Shown: piece after piece, positions 55,203 to 64,000 of the stretch
How the letters are laid out: each line of letters opens with the position of its first letter
Position numbering within the stretch: position 1 is the stretch's first letter
Assembly: GCF_040448675.1 (NCBI RefSeq)
Contig: NZ_CP159289.1
Span: 5,997,001-6,061,000, forward strand
Length of the DNA stretch: 64,000 nt
Reading direction: 5' to 3'
Origin: Dyadobacter sp. 676
Lineage (GTDB): Bacteria; Bacteroidota; Bacteroidia; Cytophagales; Spirosomataceae
The notes under the pieces: model-generated
Told to the model about the DNA's origin: nothing
Databases searched by the model: none
What the model saw: only the letters and a program-made list of their open reading frames with translations
Translations under genes and position numbers: made by a program

Positions 55203-56513
55203 ATGTCTCTTAGAAATATCCTTGCCTTGCTTGCAACGCTGCTGATTATCGCAGCGGCGCGTTTATATTTTGTGGAAACCTTCGCCATTCCGCTGCCATA
55301 CTGGGACCAGTGGGATGCCGAGGGCGACTTCCTGCTCCGGCCGTGGATCGAAGGCCGACTCGAACCGCACAACCTATGGCAGCCGCATAACGAGCACCGG
55401 ATTTTTCCTACCCGGCTGCTGTCCCTCGTGGTTTTTAACTTCACCGGTATTTGGGACAATCTCGTCGAGGCACGGGTGAATATTCTGGTAGCGGCCTGCA
55501 TCCCGCTCGTTATCCTGCTGTTTTTAATGCGGCAAAAGGCAATGTACGGTCCGCGCTGGCTGGTGCTGGTCGTCATAATAGCGCAGTTTTCGCTTCCGTT
55601 TGCCTATGAAAACCTGCTGGTCGGTTTCCAGAGCCAGTTTTACTTTTTGATCATTTTTACCGTTTTCGCCATCATTCTGGCGGTTGTCTATCCCGGCAGT
55701 CTCTTTGCCATGGCAGGTGTGCTGGTATTGTCGTGGTTGAGCGTGCTTACGATGGCTTCCGGCATTCTCACACCGCTTGCCGCCGCGGGGGTGTATGCGT
55801 TGCAGGGAATACAGCGGCGTCGGGTCGACCGCCGGCATATGGTCCTGGCCGTTTTGCTCGCGGGCCTTTCGGTGGTGGGGTATTCGATCATGCCGCAAAT
55901 CGAGGCTAACCAGATTTACCGTTCACGCAGCATTCCGGAAATGTGGAGGGCAATGCAATATATCCTCGCGTGGCCTTTTTCGAAGAGCTGGGCCGCCGCC
56001 GCGGCATTGTGGATTCCCGCATTGGGAATGGTGCCCTGGCTCTTGCGTGTGCGCCGCCTTACACCCGCCGACATGTTCATGGCCGGCTGCGTGATGTGGT
56101 CACTTGTACAGGCGATCGCGATCGCGTACGGGCGGGGGCAGGAAATGAATGGCGTATCGTCCCGTTACACCGAATTATTCACGCCGGGTCTGATCGGCAA
56201 TGCGTGGTTTGCGGCGCGGTTTATCCAGATAAACATCATGACCCGGCGCATCGCCTGGTTGGGAATGGTATTTTTCTTCTTATTGATGATGGGGCACGTT
56301 ATCCGTCTGAGCAACGACATGCGCGCTGTTTACCGCAGTTATGAACTTTCGTTGAAACAGGAATCGAACGTGCGCAAATACCTCAAAACCGGCGACGCGT
56401 CCGTGCTCGTGCAACCCCGGTTTGAAATACCGTATCCCGATTCGGTCCGTTTGCGCGGCCTTCTCGATAATCCGACGCTGAGGAATATCCTGCCGCCTCA
56501 CCTGAGCCGGTAG
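55203..56513 (+). CDS. polytopic membrane protein, possible GT-C glycosyltransferase
   Basis: A 436-residue protein with about ten hydrophobic helices. After the first helix comes a large loop with conserved-looking acidic and aromatic residues (PLPYWDQWDAEGDF ... LWQPHNEHRIFPTRLL), the place where GT-C enzymes keep their catalytic Asp/Glu. I recognise no named family; the GT-C idea is inference from this layout. ATG 55203 is preferred over a GTG at 55149. It follows GH30 by 168 bases and seems independent. Confidence 0.6.
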   Translation: MSLRNILALLATLLIIAAARLYFVETFAIPLPYWDQWDAEGDFLLRPWIEGRLEPHNLWQPHNEHRIFPTRLLSLVVFNFTGIWDNLVEARVNILVAACIPLVILLFLMRQKAMYGPRWLVLVVIIAQFSLPFAYENLLVGFQSQFYFLIIFTVFAIILAVVYPGSLFAMAGVLVLSWLSVLTMASGILTPLAAAGVYALQGIQRRRVDRRHMVLAVLLAGLSVVGYSIMPQIEANQIYRSRSIPEMWRAMQYILAWPFSKSWAAAAALWIPALGMVPWLLRVRRLTPADMFMAGCVMWSLVQAIAIAYGRGQEMNGVSSRYTELFTPGLIGNAWFAARFIQINIMTRRIAWLGMVFFFLLMMGHVIRLSNDMRAVYRSYELSLKQESNVRKYLKTGDASVLVQPRFEIPYPDSVRLRGLLDNPTLRNILPPHLSR

Positions 56514-56702
56514 CGTTTTTCGTTGACTCCGTTAAATAATTGAAGCTATATAATATGTCCTGATTTTCACCTTTGGATAATCATAATTGCCGAATCAGGC
56601 AAAATGGAATACAATTGCAGCCGAAATCCGGGCAATGGACGAGTGCTCTCCAAAAAAATGACGTTCAGCGTTCCGGCACAGATTATTCACAAAACAAAGG
56701 CT

Positions 56703-57305
56703 ATGAAAATCATTACATTTTTTACGGTAGTTTGGCTCTGTGCGGCCTTACGATGCTTCGGCCAGGAAAAGCTCTGGACTGCGGCGGACAAGCAGTCGAC
56801 CATCGGCCAGTTAATCCGCACACGCGACGCGGTGGTACGGGAAACAGAAAATCTCACACCCGAGCAATGGTCATTCCGCGAAGCGCCCGACCGTTGGTCC
56901 ATTGCTGAAATTGTCGAGCACCTGGCGCTCTGGGAAATCGTTTGGTCCAGGGAGCTCAGTATCGGAGCAAGAAACAAACCGCAACCGGAATTACTCAAAA
57001 CCACGCGTCCCGACAGCTATTACCAGGAATTCATCATGGAGCCAAACCCTCACAAAGCAGCGGAAATCGCGGCACCGACAGGTTTTATCAAAGGAAAGGA
57101 CAACCTGACGTTCTTCCTGCGCGGAAGGGAGCAAAATCTGACGTTCGTGCGCAATAGCGACGCCGATATGCGGGCTATTTTCGAACTCACCGGCACACCG
57201 GAACCACGAAATATGCATCAGGTGCTCATCTACCATTGGGGGCACACGGACCGGCATTTGCGGCAGATCTTAAAAGTAAAAAGTCGTCCGTCGTATCCGC
57301 GGTGA
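56703..57305 (+). CDS. secreted DinB-superfamily protein
   Basis: A 200-residue protein with a signal peptide (ending RCFGQ) and a four-helix DinB-like fold. The likely metal triad is His in IVEHLALWE and the two His of HWGHTDRHLRQI. Related proteins include bacillithiol- and mycothiol-dependent transferases; exported members have no known substrate. ATG 56703 gives the signal peptide, and longer in-frame starts do not. Monocistronic, followed by the dispersed hairpin repeats. Confidence 0.8.
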   Translation: MKIITFFTVVWLCAALRCFGQEKLWTAADKQSTIGQLIRTRDAVVRETENLTPEQWSFREAPDRWSIAEIVEHLALWEIVWSRELSIGARNKPQPELLKTTRPDSYYQEFIMEPNPHKAAEIAAPTGFIKGKDNLTFFLRGREQNLTFVRNSDADMRAIFELTGTPEPRNMHQVLIYHWGHTDRHLRQILKVKSRPSYPR

Positions 57306-57367
57306 AAGGGAGGAAAGGGAAAAAGGGGAGGAAGGATGAACGGGAAAGGAAGAAAGGTATATAGCGT

Positions 57368-57500
57368 GCAATGCCGTTAGGCATGAAATATCGGTAGCAG
57401 TCTTGTGCCCTTTCCCCCTGCTAATGCCTCTGGGCATGTAACGACAACGGACGGCATTTCTCTCATTGTTGTCGTTACATCCCTGACGGGATTTTAATGC
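57368..57500 (+). repeat. dispersed mini-hairpin repeat, copy B (extended)
   Basis: Three mini-hairpins with 5-base stems and 4-base loops: ATGCC-GTTA-GGCAT (57371-57384), ATGCC-TCTG-GGCAT (57424-57437) and ATCCC-TGAC-GGGAT (57479-57492), at 53- and 55-base steps. 57368-57444 is the inverted near-copy of 27589-27663. Located in the 685-base gap after the DinB-like gene. Confidence 0.8.
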
Positions 57501-57990
57501 CTCCCTATTACCTCGCTATCAAATATTACATCGCTACGCGATTGGCATCAGCTACAAGTAAAGACGATCCACTGACTTCGTTATCGTCCCTTAGGATGAA
57601 AGGGAGGGTGGAGCTGTTCGAGTCATCGATAGTCAATGAGCCGGGTGTTGCCGGGGGGGCCGGCGGTGCCGCTTCGAAAGCGTTGGTATGCGATATTTGG
57701 ACGAAAATTGCGGCTTTTGTCTTATCGGCGATCGGGCAGGGGTGAATTTTGTGGCAATATTATTGCTTTATTGCGGGTGTAATTGCCTGGTTTCGGCAAG
57801 GAGCCTTTGGAGTAGGTAAATATTTCGCCAGGCAGCAGGTGGTCCGACTGACGAACGGTACGCAGGCGGTGGTTTTTCGACGCAAATACTGTCTGTCAAA
57901 GAAAGGCAATGCGGATTGTTTTGTTAAAATCCAACCTTAAAACAGTCAAATGAAATAATATATAAATGGTTCACTTTGGTGTTTATATCT
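57501..57990. other. rest of the intergenic gap, nothing identifiable
   Basis: The remainder of the gap before the sugar dehydrogenase has a few short open frames with no family resemblance. Its last 60 bases are AT-rich and should hold the promoter of the next gene, but no full TAnnTTTG box is visible. Confidence 0.5.
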
Positions 57991-60862
57991 ATGCCTAAAT
58001 CTTTTCCGAACCCGCGCAAAAAACTGGTCTCGTCGATGCGATGGTCTGCCCAACTGGTCACGGTTGCCGCCCTGGCTGCATTTACCATGCAGGACACTGT
58101 TACCAAACCGGATGAAAGTCGCTTTACCCCGGTAGTCCTGGCCGATAATCTCGATGAACCCATGGCATTCGAAGTGCTGCCCGACGGCTCGTCCTACATC
58201 ATCGAGCGAAAGGGTGCTTTGAAAAAGTATAACCCGTCGACCAGAACGACCGCGCTGATAGCGACCATTCCGGTTAACACGAAGTATGTCAGCAAGGAGG
58301 GCATCTCGCGGGAAGCGGAAGAAGGTTTAATGGGCATTACCCTCGACCCGAATTTTGCCAAAAACCATTGGATATACCTCTATTATGCCCATCCTACCGA
58401 GAAAAAGCATATTCTCGCGCGGTGGGACCTGGTGGACGATCAGCTTGTGGAAAGTTCGAAAAAGATAGTCCTGGAAGTGACCACCCAGCGTGAAGTATGC
58501 TGCCACACCGGTGGCGGTATGACCTGGGATAAAAACGGTAATCTCTTTCTGACGGTCGGCAACAATACCGGCAACGATAAAGCCGCGCAAACCGACGAGC
58601 GTCCGGGGCGCGAGAGCTGGGACGACCAGGGGCATGCGGGTAATACCAATGATTTGAGAGGTAAAATCCTTCGCATCCATCCGGAACCGGACGGGACATA
58701 CACCATTCCGGAAGGCAACCTCTTCCCGAAAGGCACCGCCAAAACCCGCCCGGAAATATACTCGATGGGCCACCGCAACCCGTGGCGCATTTCGGTCGAC
58801 AGCAAGACAGACTACGTTTATTGGGGCGAAGTAGGGCCGGACGCCAACGAGGATTCCGAGATCGGGCCGCGTGGTTATGACGAGCTGAACCAGGCCCGCA
58901 AGCCGGGCAATTTCGGCTGGCCGTGGTTTGTGGGGGACGATCAGGCATTTCCGGTTTTCGACTACGCCAATAATAAACCCGGCGAAAAAAAGGATCCGAA
59001 AAACCTGATCAACACCTCGCCTAACAATACGGGTTTACGGGAGCTTCCCCCCACCGCACCGAGCTTCATTTATTATCCCTACGGCGTGTCTGAAAAATTC
59101 CCTCTCGTAGGCTCGGGTTCGCGCAGCGCCACGGGAGGCCCCATTTACCACCGTTCCGATTTTAAGGCGCCCAAACGTCCATGGCCGGCGTACTACGAAG
59201 GCAAATGGATCGCCGCCGATTTTTCGCGTGGCTGGATTATGGCTATTACCATGAATGCGCAGGGCGATTACGAGTCGATGGAACGTGTCCTGCCCGGCTA
59301 TCACCCCGTGCAGCCGATCGATATCAAATTCGGGCCGGACGGCGATTTATATATCCTCGAATACGGAAGTAACTGGTTCCGGAAAAGCGACAACTCGCGG
59401 CTCGTGCGCATCGAATACAATGGGGGGTAACCGCAAACCGGTGGTGGCGGTATCCGCAGAGAAGAAAGGCGGTACTGTGCCGTTCGAAGCCGTTTTGTCT
59501 TCCAGGGGAACGAAGGATTTCGATAATGACGCATTGAAATACAACTGGAAAGTGACCAGCCCCGGCATTGCTCCGAAGGTATTTACCACCGAAAATCCGA
59601 AGGTGAAATTCGACAAACCTGGGGTATACACGGCCACACTCACGGTGACCGATTCCAAAGGTGCGAGCAATAGCCGGTCGGTACGGATCATCGCGGGCAA
59701 CGAGCCGCCGAAAGTCGCGATCGAACTGGACGGTAACAGCACGTTTTTCTTTCCAAATAAGCCTGTCGGCTACGCGGTAGGCGTTTCCGATAAGGAGGAC
59801 GGCACCACCGCCGACGGTAAAATCAAGGCCAGCCAGGTTGCCGTGAGCATCGACTATACCGCAGAAGGCTTCGATTATGCAGAAGTGGCTCAGAGCCAGC
59901 GCAGCGTCGATGCGACCACACAATTTGCGGTTGCACAGGTGTTGATGAGCAAAAGCGATTGTAAAGTGTGCCACCAGCCGAATACCAAATCGGTAGGGCC
60001 TTCGTTTGCGGATATTTCCAACAAATACAGGGCCGATCCGGGTGCCCTGGACAAACTTGTGAAGAAAGTACGCGAAGGCGGCTCGGGCGTTTGGGGCGAA
60101 GTGGCAATGGCGGCGCACCCGGCGCTCCCCGTCGCCGATGTGGAGGTAATTGTTAAATACATCCTGAACAGCACCGAAAAGACGCTCTCTACACTGCCTT
60201 TGAAAGGGAAATATACTCCGCAAATCCCGAAAGCGGATAATGGCAAAGGCTCCGTGATTATCCGCGCCGCCTATACCGACCGTCCGGTGGGTATTGCCAG
60301 GCCGGTACCGGCGCAAACCACCGAGGAAATGATTGTCCTCCGCAGCCCCGAACTCAACGCCGCCGAAGCACCCATTACCAAAGGTGTTGAAACCAAGGCA
60401 TTGGGCGTAGCCGGACAAGGTTTTGCGGTAGTTGCATTCGGGAACAGCTACATCGCGTTCCCGTCCATCGACCTCACCGGTATCGATTCCGTCGAACTGA
60501 ATGCAGCGGCTCAACAGCGTGAAGGCAGCGTTGGGGGAACCATCGAAATCCGCCTCGGTTCACCCGACGGCATCTTGATAGGGCAGCAAAAACTGTCCGT
60601 TGCCAAGCCGGTGGATGTTACCAAAATGATGGCAGAACTGGAAAATGGCGCCAAAAAGGAGGCGGCCGGACCGGGGTCAGCCCCTGCTGCGCAAACGGCA
60701 AAACCGGCGCCGCGCAGCCGCTTCGCACAACCGGCCGTCCGCATTGCCCTGCAACCCGCAAGCGGCAAACAGGACGTTTATTTCGTATTCAGAAATATGG
60801 AGGCCAAACCCATCGAACCGCTGATGTCGTTTTCCAGAATCAAGTTTAAAAACAAACCTTAA
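57991..60862 (+). pseudogene. sugar dehydrogenase-PKD-cytochrome c fusion, frameshifted
   Basis: Exported protein from ATG 57991. Part 1 (to about residue 479) is a six-bladed glucose/sorbosone-dehydrogenase propeller (EEGLMGITLDPNF, HTGGGMTWDKNGNLFLTVG, DLRGKILRIHP, GHRNPWRI) that in relatives uses PQQ. It stops at 59430 after RIEYNGG. If the G6 run at 59422-59427 is five, it runs on through NRKPVVAVSA into a PKD domain (VFTTENPKVKFDKPGVYTA), a cytochrome c site CKVCH with Met in VAMAAHP, and a C-terminal CBM6-like sandwich, 956 residues in all. Such fusions pass electrons from sugar oxidation to the chain. Confidence 0.85.
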
Positions 60863-60959
60863 TCCTTAGAACATCGAACAGAAATATAAGCAGGGGCGAT
60901 TTCCCCGAACGCGCGGGTACCCGGTTTTCGTAAATCGCAGCAGCGGGAAAGTGGCAGGG

Positions 60960-62690
60960 CTATGGGGCGGGAGGGAACAGCTGAAACTCGTTCACACCGA
61001 AATAGCCGTGGTAATCCTGGATGGCCAGTCTGAATTTCTGCGCTTTCACAGGCGTGACGATCTTTTCCCAATCGCCCATCGCCGTATCCTGCGCCAGCGA
61101 AACCCACTGGTCTCCTTTCTGATAAAGTACTTCGAACTTTCTGATTTCCGATTGCCCGTACCTCGATTCGCCGAGTTTGATGCGTCCCACCGTCGCCGGC
61201 TTACCCAGGTCCACTTCCAGCCAGCCCGTGGGCTCGTACAATGCCATGATCTCGGGTGACTGGTAATGAAGGTTTTTGCCGTAATATTCGGAGAAGTCGA
61301 CGTCTTTCCGGCGTCCGATCTTCCATGCCGTTCTCGGATTGTCGTCGAAAGCCGCCGCCGCGTCATGATAGAACTGGCCAACCGCACTGGAAGCCGTAGC
61401 CTTGCGTGCGTAGGCGAGCGAGCCGCTGCGCGGGAGCGGAACAGCCGGCGGGATACCGGCCGCGTTCTTATCCAGCGTCAGCACGGCGATGGTGGCGATC
61501 GGGTCGATTTTGTCTGCGGGGAATGTAAGAGTAATGCCTTTGCTGCTTTGGGTAAACCGAACCGGCGTGCCGTCGGACAGCCTGGCGCTTTTAATTTTGG
61601 CGGGTATCGCGGGCAATGCGAGCGTGTTTTTTTCGGCATCGAGCAAATGTACGAACACCTGTTTGCCGCGGTAGGAACTCACATAATCGACGGAGGGGGA
61701 GAAAACGCCACCTTTGGTATTGTAGATGGCGGCCTGGTTCCGCGCGATCCATTTCCCCATTTCGCGCGCCCTTGCCGCGAAATCCGCCGGGAAGACGCCG
61801 GTACTGTCGGGGCCGATATTGAAAAGCAAATTGCCGTTTCCGCCCACACAGCGCAGCAGCGTATGCACCGATTCTTTCAGGCTGCGCGGTTCGTCGCCGA
61901 ATTTCCAGGCCCATTGATGCCCCATATTGGTGCAGGTTTCCCAGGGGACTTTTCCGTATCCCGCCACGAAGCCTTCTGGCGTGGCATAGTCGGCGTATTT
62001 ACCCACATATGCGTGCGACTCGTCGGGCGTAAACGGTTCGAGGCGGTTATTGATGATGATTTCGGGTTGAAGATTGCGTGCCAGGTCGTATACCTTTTTA
62101 GGTGCGACCGGCGTAGGCCAGCCTTCGTAATCGATCCAGAGCAGGCTGATTTTGCCATAATTCGTCAGCAATTCGCGCACCTGTTCCAGTACGCGTTCAG
62201 CGAAAATACCGTTTGTTCGGGGATTGCGGCAGTCGGGATCCTTCCAGTCGGCAACTGAAAAGTACCAGCCGATGGGCATATCGGCCTCATGCGCGGCCTG
62301 CGCGAGCTCTTTGCACACATCGCGGCCGAATGGCGTGTGCATGATGCTGTAATCGTTGGTTTTAGTGTCAAAAAGTGAGAAACCGTCGTGATGCTTGGCA
62401 GTTAGCACCATGTACTTCATCCCAGAAGCTTTCGCGAGCGCGACCCATTCCCTGGCGTCGAAGCGGGTAGGGTTGAAGCCCAGGTACAGGGAGTCGTATC
62501 GCGATTTCCCGTACCCTTCCCGCGACCAGCTGATTTCCCTGCCGATGCGCGAAACCGGTCCCCAGTGAATGAAAAGGCCCATTTTGGCATCCTGCCACCA
62601 TTTCAGGCGCCGGGCTTTCGGTATTTCAGTTTGGGAAAACCCGGGTATGGCGACGGCGGCAAGGAGTAATGCGAGTATTGTTTTCTTCAT
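60960..62690 (-). CDS. GH29 alpha-L-fucosidase with C-terminal discoidin-like domain
   Basis: A 576-residue secreted enzyme from ATG 62690 (signal peptide ending GFSQ). GH29 motifs: MGLFIHWGPVS, MVLTAKHHDGFSLFDT, and the nucleophile Asp in SLLWIDYEGW. A C-terminal F5/8-type sandwich (GWLEVDLGKPATVGRIKLGE) would bind sugar. It removes alpha-linked fucose, or galactose in some members, in the periplasm. It converges on the dehydrogenase fusion across 97 bases. Confidence 0.92.
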   Translation of the reverse strand: MKKTILALLLAAVAIPGFSQTEIPKARRLKWWQDAKMGLFIHWGPVSRIGREISWSREGYGKSRYDSLYLGFNPTRFDAREWVALAKASGMKYMVLTAKHHDGFSLFDTKTNDYSIMHTPFGRDVCKELAQAAHEADMPIGWYFSVADWKDPDCRNPRTNGIFAERVLEQVRELLTNYGKISLLWIDYEGWPTPVAPKKVYDLARNLQPEIIINNRLEPFTPDESHAYVGKYADYATPEGFVAGYGKVPWETCTNMGHQWAWKFGDEPRSLKESVHTLLRCVGGNGNLLFNIGPDSTGVFPADFAARAREMGKWIARNQAAIYNTKGGVFSPSVDYVSSYRGKQVFVHLLDAEKNTLALPAIPAKIKSARLSDGTPVRFTQSSKGITLTFPADKIDPIATIAVLTLDKNAAGIPPAVPLPRSGSLAYARKATASSAVGQFYHDAAAAFDDNPRTAWKIGRRKDVDFSEYYGKNLHYQSPEIMALYEPTGWLEVDLGKPATVGRIKLGESRYGQSEIRKFEVLYQKGDQWVSLAQDTAMGDWEKIVTPVKAQKFRLAIQDYHGYFGVNEFQLFPPAP

Positions 62691-62800
62691 TTTTATCCCG
62701 TTCAACTTATACTTTAAACCTGCATCGTGCCCGTAAGTGTTGTCTTGTAAGTCGAAATCCTCCCTGCGACAACCGGGCGTTCCGGCGCTATATTGGCAAA

Positions 62801-62838
62801 AAAAGAAGCGTGGGGCAAATCTGGCCCACGCTTCTTTT
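62801..62838. terminator. bidirectional terminator
   Basis: A perfect 14-base stem (62801-62814 with 62825-62838) over a 10-base loop, with A-rich and T-rich flanks, so it can work both ways. It lies 14 bases beyond the stop of the helical secreted protein. Confidence 0.9.
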
Positions 62839-62852
62839 GACTGGCGGAAAGA

Positions 62853-63443
62853 TTACAATGCCGAGCTTACCAGACTGACGATGCCCCCGAGTTGCTTCGA
62901 CGACGCGGCAGCGGCCAGTTTGGCGGCCGGACCTTTTTTATCGAGGCCTGAAACAGTTTTGGTGGCCTCCCCGAGCAACCCGTTCAGTTTCGACTGGTTG
63001 GAACTGCCGAGAACCGAGCTTCCGGCCTTGATCAATCCCAGGCTGCTCGTCAGGCTGGAAGCGTTGCCCAGCAAGCCGGATTCGCCTTTTCCGAGCAAAC
63101 CGCTGATACGGTTGGCGCCGATCAGCATTTTTACGGCGTTAACCACCTTGCCCAGCGTGCCGCCCGACAGCTTACCCGACGACGCCAGCAGGATGAGCGC
63201 TTTCAGGTCGCCCGCTTTACCCAATAGTTTGTCTTTCAGGCTGCCGTTCGAGCTCTTTGCCTCTTTTTCCAATGCCGAAGCTCCCTGGGTGAGTGCATCG
63301 GCGGTACCGGATTTGTCCCCTTTTTGTGTCAATGATACGGCCTTGTCGAGCAGGCTTTCAACCGAAAGGCCCTGTGCATAGGTGTTGGATGCGCCCGCGA
63401 ATAGAAACAGTGTGGCTGCAAGAGAAAAGAGGAAACGTTTCAT
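62853..63443 (-). CDS. secreted helical low-complexity protein of unknown function
   Basis: A 196-residue protein with a signal peptide (MKRFLFSLAATLFLFAGASN, cleavage after YAQ). The mature part is rich in Ser, Gly, Leu, Ala and Lys, with short amphipathic segments (GLLGKGESGLLGNASSLTSSLGL), probably helical. No known domain. ATG 63443 is chosen because it gives the signal peptide. Single gene with a strong terminator. Confidence 0.75.
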   Translation of the reverse strand: MKRFLFSLAATLFLFAGASNTYAQGLSVESLLDKAVSLTQKGDKSGTADALTQGASALEKEAKSSNGSLKDKLLGKAGDLKALILLASSGKLSGGTLGKVVNAVKMLIGANRISGLLGKGESGLLGNASSLTSSLGLIKAGSSVLGSSNQSKLNGLLGEATKTVSGLDKKGPAAKLAAAASSKQLGGIVSLVSSAL

Positions 63444-63605
63444 AGTGGTTATGGTAAATATGTGTTTAAATGGGCGGCAAAATAGCATTTATCTGTTACA
63501 CCGCCATTTGAATGCCGGTACCTTTTCACAGCGGATGTCTATAAAAGCAGCGGCACCGGGCTAACCCGGATTCGGTAACCGGCGCACTTCGGCACTGATG
63601 CGTCT

Positions 63606-64000
63606 TTAATCACACAAAACGGGCAGTGTAGCATCGGCGGCGAATGGCAGCAACCGGCTGAGTTGCGAATAGGTAACCCGGTTCACCGAGAGATCCAGGG
63701 CAGGGAGCTCTTCAAATTTCACCCAGCCGATACCCGAGGTTTCGGTGGTGTGCGCCAGGATTTCGCCGCCTGTAACCCGGCAGAGAATGAAGAATTTGTA
63801 GACATACCACGGTTCCTCGGGATGGTCGTGCTTGCGTTTGTCGAAAACGGCCAGCAGGCGCACCGCTTCCACGTTCAGACCGGTTTCTTCGAAGGTTTCC
63901 TTTACCGCTACTTCGAGGGGCGTATATCCCACGTCGGCCCAGCCGCCGGGAAGTGTCCAGCGGTCGTGGTCCATCTTTTCTCGGACCATCAGGATTTCGT
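63606..64000 (-). CDS. Nudix hydrolase, partial at window edge
   Basis: The C-terminal 131 or so residues of a Nudix enzyme. The box GWADVGYTPLEVAVKETFEETG fits G-x5-E-x7-K/R-E-x2-E-E-x-G. The frame stays open to base 64000 (NEILMVREKMDHDRW), so the true start is outside. LPGGWADVGYTP is like members that act on ADP-ribose or dinucleotides, but the substrate cannot be fixed. Confidence 0.88.
   Translation of the reverse strand, partial: EILMVREKMDHDRWTLPGGWADVGYTPLEVAVKETFEETGLNVEAVRLLAVFDKRKHDHPEEPWYVYKFFILCRVTGGEILAHTTETSGIGWVKFEELPALDLSVNRVTYSQLSRLLPFAADATLPVLCD

Noticed and set aside
57368..57500. Regularly spaced repeats as a possible CRISPR array
   Set aside because: The repeated units are about 14 bases, differ in loop and stem, number only three, and no cas genes are near.
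57497..57745. 82-codon plus-strand frame in the gap before the sugar dehydrogenase, with a plausible-looking opposite-strand frame
   Set aside because: Neither has a family match, and the opposite frame has no start codon; too weak to call.

Overview
The window looks like chromosome of a saprophytic Bacteroidota bacterium, most likely Cytophagales and close to Dyadobacter (inference from gene content, not from a search). The evidence is two SusC/SusD loci, a propeller-type hybrid sensor (HTCC), an ECF sigma/FecR pair, LytS/LytTR signalling, many secreted glycoside hydrolases, and several upstream regions carrying the Bacteroidota -7 promoter box TAnnTTTG. I see no rRNA, tRNA, CRISPR array, prophage or insertion sequence.

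Layout. 1-12.7 kb is a mixed accessory stretch: a DoxX-like protein, two GH43 enzymes, a lone receiver protein, a sulfatase, a cluster of small hairpin repeats, a broken SDR/AraC operon, a baeRF-type protein, a GntR remnant, a zinc alcohol dehydrogenase with a small membrane partner, and a DKNYY protein. 13-17.4 kb holds a periplasmic-propeller LytS kinase and its LytTR regulator. 17.9-28.2 kb (minus strand) is polysaccharide utilisation locus 1: sigma, FecR, STN-type SusC, SusD, GH28, GH43, which fits pectin or rhamnogalacturonan use under trans-envelope signalling. 28.6-31 kb carries a Tat-exported Gfo/Idh/MocA oxidoreductase and a Crp-family regulator with a small partner gene. 31-37.7 kb (minus strand) holds a dihaem cytochrome c and a sialic-acid module: FCD-type GntR regulator, sialidase, sialate lyase, and a NanM-like Kelch domain fused to a sodium/solute symporter. 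38-41.9 kb is a three-gene unit with a barrel-like small protein and two different flavin amine oxidases, closed by a terminator. 42-43.8 kb is treZ. 44-55 kb is locus 2: HTCC, SusC, SusD, GH30. 55-64 kb has a polytopic membrane protein, a secreted DinB-like protein, dispersed hairpin repeats, a sugar dehydrogenase-PKD-cytochrome c fusion, a GH29 fucosidase with C-terminal discoidin domain, a helical secreted protein and a partial Nudix hydrolase.

How it works together. The two loci use different control logic: sigma/FecR/TonB-dependent transducer in locus 1 and HTCC in locus 2. Both have a stem-loop just after susD, which could keep SusCD expression above enzyme expression. The sialidase, lyase and mutarotase-transporter fusion form a release, equilibration, uptake and cleavage route for sialic acid, but the ManNAc kinase and epimerase steps are not in this window.

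The strongest caution is that at least five genes are interrupted by single frame changes, and a sixth seems to have lost its signal peptide the same way. Most fall in homopolymer runs, so sequence error is as likely as real decay. The most interesting unexplained items are the approximately 50-nt-spaced mini-hairpin repeats, the oxidase trio, a GntR remnant fused to the front of a GH43 gene, and a 12-bp inverted repeat at the predicted 5' end of the sigma-factor transcript.
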